Shown: positions 39,701 through 52,473, numbered from the stretch's first letter. The stretch is DNA of 64,000 nucleotides from Pyrocephalus nanus (GCA_038380795.1 CM076268.1:23941501-24005500), one strand, 5' to 3'. Program-made: numbers and translations. The notes: a model not told the origin generated them from the letters alone.

Positions 39701-42700
39701 AAGTGAAACAGAGCAAATCACACTTGATTTAGCTTCTGCTTTGACAGAAAATGTTTCCTGTTACATTTTTCACTTAGCTTACTAACACTGTTAGGCATAC
39801 TACTCTCATAAACAAAACAAACTTGAAAATACACATTTTCAGTTGGAGAAACTAACTACTATATAGTTTTAGTTTTAAAATCAGCAATTAGAAGCCACTA
39901 TAAAAGAAAAATATATTTAACTGGGACTGAACTGGTGAAAAGTCTATTAGGAAAAAAAAAAAGTTTTTGTAAAGTAAAGACAGAGAGAAAGTCTTTCAGC
40001 AGCTACCAGGACTCCAGTTATTTCCTTTGAGCAGTCAGACCAGTTGTTTACTTCCCTCCATGTGGCACAGATAAATACTTATAAAAGTGTCAGTTCTACA
40101 TTGTCCAGCCAGTCACAAGAACCTCTGGTATAAATAACAACCTGAGTTTCTATCCGAGTTCACACATCACCTTTAAAGCACAAAAGGAGGCAATATTTAA
40201 AATGAGAAGAAAGAAAACACAAATTAATGATACGTATTGCACACATTAAAAGGGATGGAGAAACATTCATCTTACTGTAGTGAGGAGACTATAAGCCAAA
40301 TTCTCTAACTTTGAACAAATTTATGTGGCAATTACCTTACTTCCTCTCACAAAAGCAGCACACTGGAAAAAAAAAGAAATTAACAAACACTACTACAAGA
40401 AGTTATTGATTACAAATTATTTTCATCAACAAGAATTCAGGGGATATACATTGTATTAAGCCTCTGCTTCCAAGCAAATCTAAAATCAAGTGTAAACTGT
40501 CATTTTTACATATGCTAATGGTAATGTAAAAAACTACCTCAACTACGTAAGTTCAATCAAAGGGATGCTTAAGATAAATATTTTTTGCCAGTAAGAACAG
40601 AGGCATTTTACATAATTTGGACTGTTTCACTTCAGTATTTCAAATACAGAATCCAAGAGTTTGAGCTACCACATTTACATTTTACTACTATACCCAAAAA
40701 CCAAAAAGTGACTTGACTCTTCCACCTACAATATCCCCAGTGAGAAGGAGTAAAAGTCCCAAATGGCAGAAGAGAAGGTAGGTGGTCAGACTTCCTAAAG
40801 GGGGATCTTAGAATAATACACGTTCAAACAAGAACCTTTCTACCACAGCTACCCTCAAACATTAACTCTTTGCATAATACACCCAGGACAAACTCACACT
40901 TAGGCACGAATTACCAGAGGCGTCTGGTGGGCACACAAGCAGTCTCACAACTAATTACCATAAGACCTCCTCAGGGGAGTAACGTTGGAACATATACAAC
41001 AGGCTTTGAAGGTTCAGGCTCTTTATCTTTCTATGGTTTATTCTTGAAGCTCGCTGTTAGCAATCTCCTGTGAACTAATTTTTAAGCATGTTTATCATGA
41101 GGAAAACAAATCCATAACTCTTAATGTTAGCTCTTTATTACCACTGATAAATGAAAGCAATAACATTTTAAAACCCATCACATCAGAGGAACATCTTTCC
41201 CCACACAGATGTTAATTTAACTCAGATTAGCCTCCTGAACACATTCAGTCAAGGAGGACATAGCTAATTTTGCCAATTCAACTGCTTTTCACTCGAGAAC
41301 TCAGTGTTGCGAGACATTATGCAATTCCAACTTGCATTGTAAAAATGAAGAGCATCACTACATCCAACACCTACTTCGTTTGTTCCTGCCATTCATGTTT
41401 TACAAATTTGTTTTTAAGGCTGGGGAATGTCAGTAGCCCAGTACCGTTAATGCATCTTCTCAACAAGACAAGAATGTGCATTACTCTAACCATACAAAAC
41501 CATCATGGGTTCCATTCTGAAAGGTAGTGAGTGCCCTCATCTCCCATTGATGTCAGAACACATAATGTTACAAGTGTTGACGTCTATTGTTCAGTCCATT
41601 TTCCCCCATCTTGTGGGGTCCTGCCATACATTCATTAGAATACTACACTGATATAAAACAAAACATTAGACCCTCACACATTTGTGTTTATGAAACTCCT
41701 ACCACCCCCAGCATAATTCAAATAAGGATACACAGTGCAACTGCACATGCAAGCACTATTTTCCAGAGAGAAGCAGCTCTTAAAGGGCTTTATTTTCTTA
41801 AAGAAATGGTATAGTTTCTAAGAATCAGAAAGCCCTCCCAATACAGTTCCTTACGTAAACAGGTAGTGACCCTCTAAATCCAAAAACCAGTGACACCACC
41901 AAGAAGAGACACACAGTTCTGAATCAGTCAACTTGGTCACACTGGGAATTACTAATGAGAATTACTACTTACTTCAATTTCTCATCTAGAAACACAGCTG
42001 CACTTACAAGACCTTATGTATTATTATTATTATTACTATTTTAAAGCTTGGTTTTGTGCCCATAAAAGTAATCTGTGACTCGTTTTGGAGGGGGGAGAAT
42101 AGAGGCAGACTTGCGGATCAAAGCCCAAGTTACTTAAGGAGATGGTTTACACCCAAATTCTTCCCGTCTGGATTTGCAGTTAAAATCAACGGTTTTCCTG
42201 TTCTAACCACCGAGAAGTGTTACAACAATATAGCCTCAAACAAACAGATGGCTGTCCGGAGAAAAACAGTTACAATATTTAACTCAAACGCACATCTGCT
42301 AGAGCCCTACCAGCCAGCCTACTCCGGCACACGGGCTGCAGGGGGGACTTTCAGTTCTGCCCGGTCCAGAAGCGACTATGTGATACCACCGGCGGACCCG
42401 AGGAGCTCAGGGAAGAAAAGATCCCTCGGGTACGGTTTTCCCGAGCCCCTAGCCGGCACCCGGCTCCGGGGGACCGGAGCAGCCGCACGAACCGGGCAGG
42501 GGTGGCCTCTCCCAGGGGCGCCGCGCAGCATCCGCGGCACCGCTCGGAGACCAGCACCAGCGCGCCCGCCGGGAGAGAGAGCAAAAGCGTCGAGAGCACA
42601 AAACAAGCACCGAGAGCCTAAGTGCAAACAAGGGAGAGTTTTCCCCCCTCACCGGAAAAGGGGGACCCCGGCCCGCTCCCTTCCCACCTTCGGGCCGGGG

Positions 42701-42798
42701 GCCCCGAGGGGCCCGCGCTGCCCCGGCGGGGGTAGGCGGGGGCAGCCGCTGCCCTCCCGCTCCTCCTCCGCCCGCCCCGCGCCCCCGGCCCCGCTCAC

Positions 42799-43099
42799 CC
42801 GCCGTCTCGGCCGCGGCCGGTGCCCCCGCCACGCCGTTCAGGTAGAGGATGGAGAGCAGGTGGGGCTGCGTCTTCTCCAGGGCCACCCGCAGGTCCTGGA
42901 AGTGGTCCCGCTCCTTGGCCAGCAGCAGGGCGATGAGCAGCTCGGCCTTCCCGCTGCCCGCCGCCTCCAGGTCGCGCAGGTCGCGGGGGCCGAGGGCGCC
43001 GGCGGCCTCCAGCAGCTCCACCACCTTGTCCACTTCGGTCATGGCCTGCGCCAGGCTCTGCCGGCACTGCACGAGCAGCTCCTTGTGCTTGGGCTCCAT
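42799..43099 (-). CDS. DLG5: DLG5 coding exon 1 (N-terminus of the MAGUK scaffold)
   Basis: The start codon at 43099-43097 has a strong Kozak context (GCGGCCATGG). The 100 full codons read MEPKHKELLVQC, QSLAQAMTEVDKVVELLEAA and so on to LLLAKERDHFQDLRVALEKT and QPHLLSILYLNG. This closely follows human DLG5 (MEPQRRELLAQCQQSLAQAM...) as I remember it. The segment is the N-terminal helical, CARD-like region. The full protein (about 1,900 residues in mammals) continues with a coiled coil, four PDZ domains, an SH3 and an inactive guanylate-kinase domain, all outside this window. DLG5 scaffolds cadherin-catenin complexes and polarity and Hippo signalling at junctions. The exon ends in a split Gly codon at a GTGAGC donor, in phase with exon 2. 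The Ala/Gly-rich tail (GAPAAAETA) before the donor varies more between species. Confidence 0.95.
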
Positions 43100-43629
43100 G
43101 GCCGCGGCAGGGCCGCCGCCGGCCAAACTTCGCCCGCCCCCGGCCCCGCCGCTCCGCCACCGCCGCCCCCGGGGAGGCGCGGGCCGAAGCGGGGCGGGCG
43201 CCGCCGGCCGCCCTCCTCCGGCGCCCCCGCAGCGGCCCCCGGCGAAACTTCGTCCGGGGAGGAGGCGCGGAGCTGGGGACGACCTGGGCCGAGGGCGGCT
43301 TCGCTTTCGCCTCTTCTTCCTCCTCCGGCAGGCTGGGGGCGAGCCGCCGTTAGGGGCTGCTGCTCTTCCTCCTCCGGCTGGCGCCCCGCTCGCCTCCTTT
43401 CCGCCCGCCCCGGGCGGCGAAACAACTTCTCCTCTTCCTCCCCCCTGTTCCCGGGAGGGGACCGCCGGGAGCGGGAGCCGCGGGCAGCGCTGCCGCCTCC
43501 CGGCGCCCCGCACCCCCCGCGGGGCAGCCCAGACAACTTCTCTGCGGCGCTCGCCGCGGCCGCGCTGCCGGGAGGGGGTGCGGGGAGACGGGCTCAGCTC
43601 CAGGCGCCTCCTTTCATCGGCGGGCGCGC

Positions 43630-43646
43630 GCAGCCATATTGGCTGC
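43630..43646. promoter_or_regulatory. Palindrome with CCAAT motif in DLG5 upstream region
   Basis: GCAGCCATATTGGCTGC is a perfect 7-bp-arm palindrome about 530 bases upstream of the DLG5 start codon. On the minus strand it reads AGCCAATATGGC, which contains a CCAAT box (NF-Y type) and an ATGGC core of the kind bound by YY1. It is the most AT-rich spot in the central island. Binding is inferred only from motif resemblance. Confidence 0.4.
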
Positions 43647-46307
43647 ACAAAGCTGCCGCCTGCGCCGACACGGGGCTGGGGCTGAGGCAGCGCATCCCCC
43701 GCCCGCCCAAGCGCCGCTGCCCCGGCCCGGCTCGGCCGCCCCCCCGGCCGTCAGATCGGGCCGCCCCGCCGGCCCCCGAATGGAGCGGGGCGGGCCGGGG
43801 GAAGGACCCGCGCCCCCCCCACCGCCACGGCGCGGCCTGCGGGAGGTTCTCCCGCTCCTCCCCGCGGGGCTGCGCCGGGGCGGCTCGGGGTGTTCGGCCC
43901 GGCTGTCTCGGCGGCGAGACAAAGGCTGAGCCACTGCCCTCGCCCGGGTGCGGGAGCGGCCGCCTGTTGAGGTGCTGGCGGGACCGGGTTAGGCACCGGG
44001 CGGCGGCTTCAGACGCCGTGATTTGTTTCGCCCTACGCCGGGAAAAGCTAAACATCGAAATAATAACAGACCGCTTGGGGCTTTGTCCATTAGAATTTGC
44101 AAAACTGAAAGTTTTCAAACCAGATATCTAAACGTTAGTAGTGTCTGTTGGCTCATCTCCCCTGTAAACGTAGTTTCATCGGCGTGTCGTGAATAACCAG
44201 AGACGAGGTAATTTACAAATATAGTACAGATGTGTTTGTAATCAGCAGTAGCAGGAGGATGCAATTGTTTAGCAAAGAAATAGGAGAATAACAACTTTTC
44301 TATCTGAAGGTAAACATGCTGCCCAAGTCACTTCTACCAAATGTTACCTTAATTTGCAAACAGCTAGGAGAACAGACTGCAGAATGACCACAAGCAGTTA
44401 TCATCTTAAATTCACTTTTTATACGTTTCAATGACACTGAAAGAGCACCACTGGTAGTGGTGTTAACCCCATTACATCAAGTAGAAACCAGAATTTTCTG
44501 ACAGCTTGCTGTCCAAACAACCATATCCTTTATTTAGTGTCCAGAGAGCTGGTCACAATGAGTACAAGGGGAAGCCATTGTTGCCTAAAATCTTCTGTTA
44601 GCACACACATTTGGAGAATTTAGGTGCTAAGTTTCAAGTCTCTTTATGAAGTTCAACAGATGATGATTTCTCTCATACATAAAACCAGCCTTGAGTTATG
44701 TGCATAATTGTGCTATGTGTTCTACTACTAGCAAAGACAGAGAATAAGAGGACTTGGAGATTATTCTCAACCTTAAAAGTAATTATTTACAATAATACTG
44801 GAAGGTATGGGGTGATTTTAAAACACATTTTTCCATATTTGGTCCATTCATTGTTATTAAATGCTCTTATAGATTCACTTCTTCTAACTTTGCATCCATG
44901 GTTTTCTCAATAGCTTTCTTTGTTATACAAAATAGAGAGGTTAGCTTTTTTGTCTAATTATTGCTGTTGCAAACACCTGCAAACTGTGTTCTTCTAGACT
45001 ATTTAAATTTGTCAGAAAATCTGCCTATTTCTCTCCAGTAAGTTGGGCAAAGTTTAGGCAGTAGAGTGATTGTGCATTCCCAAAGTACTGGTTAACACCA
45101 GTATGCATTACTTATTGGCTTCACCTCAGCAAAACAAAGTTGAAACAGAACAGAGTCAAAAACTATGGGTAAGAAGTGAAACTCACCTCCTGTCACTCAG
45201 TGTGCAGCCAAAGCACAACCCTCCTGGCCGGTGTGAGGGCAGGGCACCTCTGTGCTTGCCACAGAACATAGGGCAAGGAACGTGCAGGGGACAGCTTCCA
45301 GAAGGCAAATGCCCAATAACACTGAAAATTATTCAAGTATGTGCTAGTTTTTAAGATTTTCTCATCTCACCAGTCCCTTAAATATGATGTTTTATTGTGT
45401 GTGCTTATACACACACACAATACACATTATACACATATTTCCTGTGAAGGAAAGGAAACAAACCATCAACTTTCATTACAAAGCATTATGTTAAGAGACA
45501 GACTATAGGTCTATGCAGCAGTCCTCTGCTACTTGAAATAATAAAGACAATCTTGTTTTCTGTCCTCTGCCTGATTTGGCACTCTGATAGTTCCTTTCTC
45601 CAGGCTTTGCAGTAACACAGGAATGGCATCTTTCAGGCAGGGCATAACTCAGCTATCTTGAGTCCCATTTCAAAATCTAGAAGGAGATGTGCCTTGGCAA
45701 GTGTTTACTCTGGACTCTACTTCTGCCTTTGCCAGAAGTGTGTCTTAGTCCTTTGCCTTCTCTTCCAAATAAAACATCAGTCTTCTGCAGTGCCTGATTC
45801 GCATTTTGCTTGCAAATCCGCATCTCCTGTTGCCATTGCTCAGGTAGTGCCAGGTAGTAGGAAAATCCCTCTTGTACCAGGTTTCTTTTTATCCATGCTG
45901 TGTCTATCTTTTTGACATATATGAGTCTTCTACACTCCATTTTTCTTGCAAATGGCAAGTCGTCTTAGCTCTGAAAACTTCAGATAAATTTCTCATGGTA
46001 CAGACAAATGTCTCTTCCATAAGTCCAGTGGCAGGCACTTGCCTGTATAAGAGAGGGACCTTGCTGTTACTTCAATTGCTTGACTCCGTATAGACCTTCT
46101 CCAGAAAGTTCAGGGGAAGTCTTTGTAAGATTTAGGCATATTTGGAAGACTCAAGTTATGAAATGGATGCAAATTTATTATGCCAAAACTTTATAAAGGA
46201 ACCCAAATTCAGATCACTATGGTATTCCAGAATGTACAACTCCACTGCCATACTAAGAAGCAAACCCAATTTTCAATTCATTCCTTTCTCCCCAAGCCCC
46301 CCCGGCC

Positions 46308-46336
<29 letters not shown>
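46308..46336. repeat. A29 homopolymer
   Basis: An uninterrupted run of 29 A on the plus strand follows a C-rich patch (AAGCCCCCCCGGCC). It could be the tail of an old retroposed sequence, but nothing recognisable precedes it. Confidence 0.9.
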
Positions 46337-46338
<2 letters not shown>

Positions 46339-47580
46339 AAATAGGCAAACCCCTTTGGTTCCTCTGCCAAGTTTTCAGAAAATGAATATATCTGTGGAAT
46401 AAATTTTCAGAACAAAAATCCAAGTTAATCAAAGATTCTTGAAATTAATTCAAGTCTACAACTTAGACAGACTGTGCAAGAATCAATCAGGTTTTTATCA
46501 GAGTACCAAAATGAAATCAAGTTTGTTTGTTTGTTTAAATCAAATGAAAGGAAGGATTTAAAAAATGTAATTAAATATGTACCTGTGACAAAGGATGTCA
46601 TGGGTACTTGTGCAAAATTGGTTTAAACCACAATTTGACAAATGAACAGAAAAAGATGGGTAGATTTTTATAAGCCTTGGAAAAGCTTTCAATTTTTTTT
46701 TATTTTATTTTTTTTTTTAAATTTGGAAACTAGGCTATTGAGGATGTATGCTTTAGAAAAAAACTACTGACTATCTGAAAAAGCATATTAGGCTAGCAAT
46801 ACCTATGAATATGAAATCTGAGAAAGATTTGGGAGACAAAATGGGGACATAGAGGCAGAAATTAAAGTTTATTTTTAGTCAGTTTTGTACCTTCTTTTCA
46901 GAAAGAAAATGAGAAACACAAGTGTTGCCATGCAGAAATAAAGTCCTTCAAATACAAATAAAACATGCAAGGCTTAAGAAGCTACCAGAAGACCTTGGGA
47001 TTGATTTTCTAAAGCAGAAATTGGAATTAGAAAAATGAAGTTATCTGCTTGGTGTATCTGCCTCTGAAAAACCTCCCTCTGTACATTCAAGGTGGGGGCA
47101 GAAAAGCACTTGAGTTCCTGTCTTGTAGAATTTTCTGTTGGGAGAACAGGATCCTCTTCAGCCAAAGCATTATGTTTCAGCAAGCCCCGCTCCTGCAGAT
47201 GAAGACTGTTTTTGTTATAAGTGTCTATAACCCTGTGAAGGGTATGAAATCCCACAAATGCCACCATATTAACTACAGTGCATTTTAAAAAAGCAAACAC
47301 GCAAACCTTTGAAAATATTAAGATTAGAATCAAGAAGAGGATTTAATCTCTGTATAAGATTTTCCTCCTGTAATTGTCAGTGCACCTTTCTTAATGTGCA
47401 ATAATCGTCATGTCTGTGTATGCAAAAAGCACATTTCCTGAAATACAGCGTTGTGTCAAACATTCAAACTAGAAACTAAGAAGAGATTCAAAATCACGTA
47501 ATCCAGCACTTAAAAAGTCTATCTTCCATACAGATCGCAGAACTTTAGACTGAAACCAAGAAAACTCTGAACATCATGAT

Positions 47581-47660
47581 GATGAAGCAGAAAAGGGAAA
47601 GGGGAGAGCAGAGGAGAGAGAAAGAAGAGGAGAAAAAAGCAGAGAAATAGAAAAAGAAAA
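47581..47660. repeat. Polypurine tract
   Basis: About 80 bases on the plus strand are almost entirely A and G (GGAAAGGGGAGAGCAGAGGA-like). Such tracts can form triplex DNA. It appears to be low-complexity sequence with no gene link visible. Confidence 0.75.
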
Positions 47661-48018
47661 GCCTTCCTGATTTCAGGATGGATTTCAGTAAGATATTATA
47701 AAATGTTGCACCTGCAATAACAGGGACTGCACCCAGTGACTGTTCTTCTGTCTTGCAAAATCTGTGCTTCCAAAAGCCTCTAGGCGATGAGATTTATATT
47801 CTGCATCACTCATCCACATACTGACTGACACTATTATATTATTTTAGCTTGTTTTTTTCTGATAAGACACCCTTTAGAAACATCTAGGCTTTAAAACAGG
47901 CTTCTTATACTCATTTTAATAGGGATCTTCACAGGACAATGGTCTTCCATGCAAAAATACCCTCGCTCCTTCTCAAGCAGTTCCTCCTCTGCAGTGCCTG
48001 CTTACTGCTGCCCGACTC

Positions 48019-48040
48019 ACAGCAGCAGCTCTGCTGCTGT
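48019..48040. repeat. Inverted repeat, 10-bp arms
   Basis: ACAGCAGCAG, two spacer bases (CT), then CTGCTGCTGT form a perfect inverted repeat in the intergenic region. The arms are CAG/CTG trinucleotide-like, so it may have arisen from a short triplet repeat. Confidence 0.85.
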
Positions 48041-51000
48041 AGGTTTGCTGGTAAATCCCCTCCTCAAAAATCATCAATTTGAACCAATCAGAAATTCTAA
48101 TAGCCAAAAGTAGAGGATTTTCTTTAGGATTAGGGTTGGTTTGTTTGTTTGTTTGTTCTGTTATTTTTCAATGCGTGGGAGACGTTTCACGTGGTTTTTG
48201 GTTTAGGAGCCCTTAGGATGCAGGTCTTCAAGCTTCATTGGCAGTCATGTATGCTAGAAACGGTTTTGTAACGAAAGCTAAGCTTCTCATGTAATCATAT
48301 GATTCAAGCAACTACGGGTTTAGAGAAAAATATTGAGAGATTTACAGTAAGTTAATGGAAGCTGACAACACTGTGCGGATCCTGGGAAAGAAGGTTGTGC
48401 AATCTCGAAGACAGCTATATGAAAAATAAAAGTAATCATTAGAGCTCTGTAGATAAAAAGTGGACACCATGGAGACTTTGTCATATGAAACACCAGCAGC
48501 TAAATAGTTCTCAACAGCAGATTATCTTTTCAGATTAATGTGACTGAGAGACAATCAGTTAGCATTTTCAGGATAGGAAGGTGCTGGTCTTGAGATCAAA
48601 GGATCTCATTTATCCATAAAAAAACCCTAAAACCATAATGTGAGCAGTCTGGGAACTGCCCAGGGAAAATATTTCACCTGGCGGTACTATCTCCAGGAAT
48701 GGGCTATGCCCATAAATCTTGAGGTCCTCAGAGCTCCTGCTGAAGCTGCAGACTGAGGGAGGTGCTGCTGGACACACACAGAAGCACAAGGATCATTTAT
48801 CTTCCTGAAAATATGTAACCATGAACTCCAGGAAATAGTTTAGCTCTTTCTTAACTGAGCTCCTATAACATACAGTATGAGGGAAAGCAGACCTTTTTTT
48901 TATTATTTTATTTTTCTGTAGCCATACAGTCACTTCATCTTGTACTACACTATGCAGTTTTCAGATGCACATTATTGTGGTGTTTTCCTACCCTGGGTAA
49001 ATTAAATGAGGAAGATCACATATTTCAGTTGGCTTCAACAGAAAGAAAACAGTTTTAAAATTTTTTATTTTAGAAAGTTTTAGATGTCCCTGGGCTATTG
49101 AAAAAGCAAATAAAAAAGTTGTTTTACTTAAAAAGAAAAGGCAAAGTACCTGGTAGGAAGGGTGCTTGTTTGTTTGTTTGTTTGGGGTGGGGAGGGGGAA
49201 AGAAATGGGTAGACAAATCCTTTCCTGAAGCTGTGAATACACGCAATCGCTTCTGTTTCTCAGACAAAAAAAGGCAGCAAAAGAAAACCAGAAATACTAC
49301 AGAGGCACATTGGTGGTGATATTGCAGAGCTGTAAGAATTTTCGCTTTGGTAAGGAAGACACTCTGGAAGCAAATCTGAAGTACCCATCTGCTTAGAACA
49401 GACCAGGGAGTGATTTAATTTTCTTTCCAAGACTGGGCTGAGTTGTGATGTGGTTAACTTCTATAAACGAGCAGATGTTAAACAGCCCTTTTAAAAGCTG
49501 TTGCTTGCAGTTTGTTATTGGTTCAGTTTCTAGGTCAGTTTTCAAGTCAAGCCAAGAGAGATTATTTATACCAATCATTTGCTTTTACTTCTTTTAACAC
49601 TAACGAGGAGATAAAAGCAAATGGGTGCCCTAAACATCCATGGGCAACTTCTATAAACAAGCCATGCACAAACTGGGAACTCATAAGAAGAAAACCCAAT
49701 CTGCAGTGGAAGAACATAGACAAACATAATAGTAAGGACTCCAGAGAATGCCTCAGCACTTTTTCACCCTCTTCATTGGTTTTCTGTTAACAATTAGTAT
49801 TTTCAAACTGGATTTGAATCTAAAGGCTCTTGAAGAAGGAAAGGTATTTCCTTGTGTTCCATTTTTCAGATCTGCTAGGAATTGCATATCTACTTGAAAT
49901 AGCAAGTAGTTCCCCAGCTCAGTGACATGGAAGGATTCAAGAGTTGAATCCACCTCACTTACAAACTAAGTTTTCCAGGGTCTCCTGGGACAGTTCTTTA
50001 ATTTGGCATAACTGGACTCGAAAGAAAAAGGCACCTGATGCTGAACAGAAGCCAATATTCCTTGAAAATTCCAGGCTAGTCCAAGTATCTGTAGTCCAAG
50101 TCCAAACAGCTTTTCTCCCTGAGGAAATGGAGAACTGTGGTTCTGTTTCTCTAGATACCACATGACACCTGTCTTTCCATGCATGCCTGAAGAGCTTGTC
50201 CCACAACTCACCTGTTTGCAATGCTCAGGCTAAATGGAAAAGAGGTGGCAGCCCAGTTCCTAAAAAAAAACCCCAAACCCAACAGATCCACATGTGAGAA
50301 CAGACCAATACTCAGACTTGGTTGGACTCCAAAAGCTTATCGTGCATGGCAGCAGATAAGCAGGATTGTGGGGAGCATCCAGCTGGAGGGGATTATTATA
50401 GCTTCATAATGAACGCTCCAGCATTCTGAATTAATCTGGTTTTTTACATAGGAGAAGCATTTCTGGTGTACTTTCATTAATTCTGTACAGTTTTACAAGT
50501 GCCTGCGAGAACCAGACATGGTGGTAGATGGTCAGGATGTTGAAAAATATGCTGGGCTGTCAGCAGATCCTGTGTGTCATAGCCAGAGCTGAGACTTCAA
50601 CTGCCATTCAGCAGTGATACACTGATTTCTGTTTACATAAATACTGCATAAATTCCATGTGCTTTTCATTTGAGAAGTAATTTTTACTTTTAACATTGCT
50701 GAATATTCCTTGGGCAGGAGAGGGAAATCATTTTTGTTGGAGATAAACACAAGATTGGAATTACAGTGAGAATAAAGTCCAAGAGAAACCCTTGTACAAC
50801 TTGCTATAGTCAGTTTGCTCAGGCAGGCACACTGTGGGCCAAGATGCAACTTAAAACTGAGAAGTGTTTAAAATGATAAAAATACTGGACTTAACTAAAA
50901 TTAGTTCTGAAAACAGTGCAATGAAGTAACTCCTAAAATACATTCTAATTTAGAAGGCAAAGGTAATACAGTCTCTGTGCCAGCCTACATGCCTTGGAAG

Positions 51001-51792
51001 GGATGGGAAAACCATCAGAGAGTTCCGGAATGAAAAAATGTCTCATCTTGGCATGGTGGCAGCTGCATTACCAGCTTCCACAAGGTTTGGTCATCGAGTT
51101 TAAACTGAGTTAGAGATCTTCAACACATCTATATTTTTTCTCCTTATAACACAAATGTAAAAATTAAACATCTAATAGTTCAAGTCAACTCCTATTTTCT
51201 AAAGAAAAATGCCATAAAATTAATTTAGAACTTAAATTATTTTAAATACCAGGATTTGTCAGAACTGAACACCAAATAAACAACTCCCCAAACAAATAGA
51301 AAATCCTCACCTCGATACTAAATGGAAAAGAACATTCACAGCATGGCCCAGAATAAGCAGAAACATCTGAGACAAAGTCCTGAGTGGCATGGAAGCTTTA
51401 AAAAGGATTTAGGTTAAAATTATTCTTTTTGAATCAAGTATGCAGCAATGAAGTTTAGAGAAGTGTTGTTCAACTGTTTGAAACTTATAAAGATGCATTA
51501 GCTGGTGGGAGTTTGATGGATAGAAATATTTAATATAATGCATATATCAAAGCTCATCCAGTTCTGCTGAGTTCTCTAATTGGTTTCCAGGGGACTTGGA
51601 TTAAGCCCCAGCTTGGTAATAAAAATACTGTGCAAAGGAATAACTGAAATAAAAAGTCTTCAAGTCTGCTAGAGATATTCCATGAAGGATAAATACACTT
51701 AATCAGCAAGGCAAGCCAAATATTATCCTTTTTACTGTGGGCTATTTGTACTGTTAGAGTTTTTTTCCCTTAACTTGTCTTTAGAGCTGCCA

Positions 51793-51805
51793 CCCCCCCC
51801 CCCCC
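51793..51805. repeat. C13 homopolymer
   Basis: A run of 13 C on the plus strand in the intergenic region, following TGCCA. Confidence 0.85.
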
Positions 51806-52447
51806 TTCAAGAATATTAATGGCAGCCAAGAGCTTCACTGCTTTGCCCTCTCCTCTCCAGCTGAAGTTCCTGTCTGTCTTGCAGCTGACTTCAAGAGCAC
51901 CAACTACTAAACTTTTTCACTTACTTTGGAAGATGACAGAATAAAAAGAACTATACACAGCAGATGCTAATCACATCCTTAAATCCCCACATCCTATTTA
52001 GTAAATATTCCTAGAGCACGTAAGTTTTCACAAGCATAGGCCCTTCACTCACATTGATTCTATCGTCTCTGATAACCATGTTGCTCAGGAGAGACTATTA
52101 TAATTTAATAGTCTTTAACAGACTGAATCTGAAGTATAGAGAGTCTAAGGATTTCCCCAGGTCTTACAAGTCTGTGGCAGCAAGTTAACTGATTCTGCAT
52201 GTGCCAGCTACCTACCCAGCTGCTGCACTGATCTCTCATATTTATTCTCAACAGAACACATACAAACAAAAGCAAGAGAAACAACACTGGTGTCAGCTAA
52301 GTAGGGAGGGCCAGAAGCAGGCTAAAGACTAAGCACTAAAAGTGGAGACTTAAAGGGCTTAATATAGTTTTTAGTGCTGACAAAGAGCCACGTGAAGCAG
52401 GGATGCTTTTCAGTTTAGAGTACAAATATATTCCCTTATATAATGTC

Positions 52448-52473
52448 TTTTTTTTTTTTTTTTTTTTTTTTTT
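52448..52473. repeat. T26 homopolymer (A26 on the minus strand)
   Basis: An uninterrupted run of 26 T on the plus strand. On the minus strand it is an A-tract about 95 bases beyond the stop codon of the candidate exon at 52568-52709. That could mark the tail of a retroposed transcript, or it could be simple repeat expansion. Confidence 0.9.

Larger units (their letters stand above)
3687..42798 (-). other. DLG5: DLG5 intron 1 (39.1 kb)
   Basis: The intron runs from the GTGAGC donor after exon 1 to the TTTTAG acceptor before exon 2. Most of it is AT-rich unique sequence with short chance open frames. It contains a tRNA-Ile-headed SINE (9.64-9.77 kb), a 0.7-kb CR1 fragment (26.06-26.76 kb), a small deleted LTR relic (36.7 kb), A-rich AAAC-type tracts (6.36-6.47 and 24.80-24.89 kb), homopolymers at 17.5, 19.9 and 33.7 kb, and a CpG-rich islet at 25.1-25.3 kb. 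I see no nested protein gene, tRNA or known small RNA. Large first introns of MAGUK genes usually carry enhancers, but none can be pinpointed without conservation data. Confidence 0.85.
42300..44050 (-). promoter_or_regulatory. DLG5: CpG-island promoter of DLG5
   Basis: About 1.7 kb of very GC- and CpG-rich sequence sits across DLG5 exon 1 and extends roughly 950 bases upstream of its start codon, with abrupt return to AT-rich DNA on both sides. Many GC boxes (GGGCGG/CCGCCC) are present and no TATA box is evident, as expected for a broadly expressed gene. A palindrome at 43630-43646 includes a CCAAT motif on the minus strand. The transcription start cannot be read from sequence; it should lie between about 43150 and 44050. 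The stop-poor open frames on both strands here, including a 691-codon frame on the plus strand (42056-44131), are by-products of GC richness. The island could also start a divergent plus-strand transcript. Confidence 0.88.

Noticed and set aside
42351..44118. Several overlapping open frames on both strands, 80-400 codons, besides DLG5 exon 1
   Set aside because: They are stop-poor because of GC richness, have Pro/Arg/Gly/Ala-biased content, and overlap the true DLG5 exon. Only the frame from 43099 matches a known protein.
46974..47333. 119-codon minus-strand frame
   Set aside because: No domain is recognised, there is no splice or polyadenylation support, and codon use is ordinary for noncoding AT-rich DNA.
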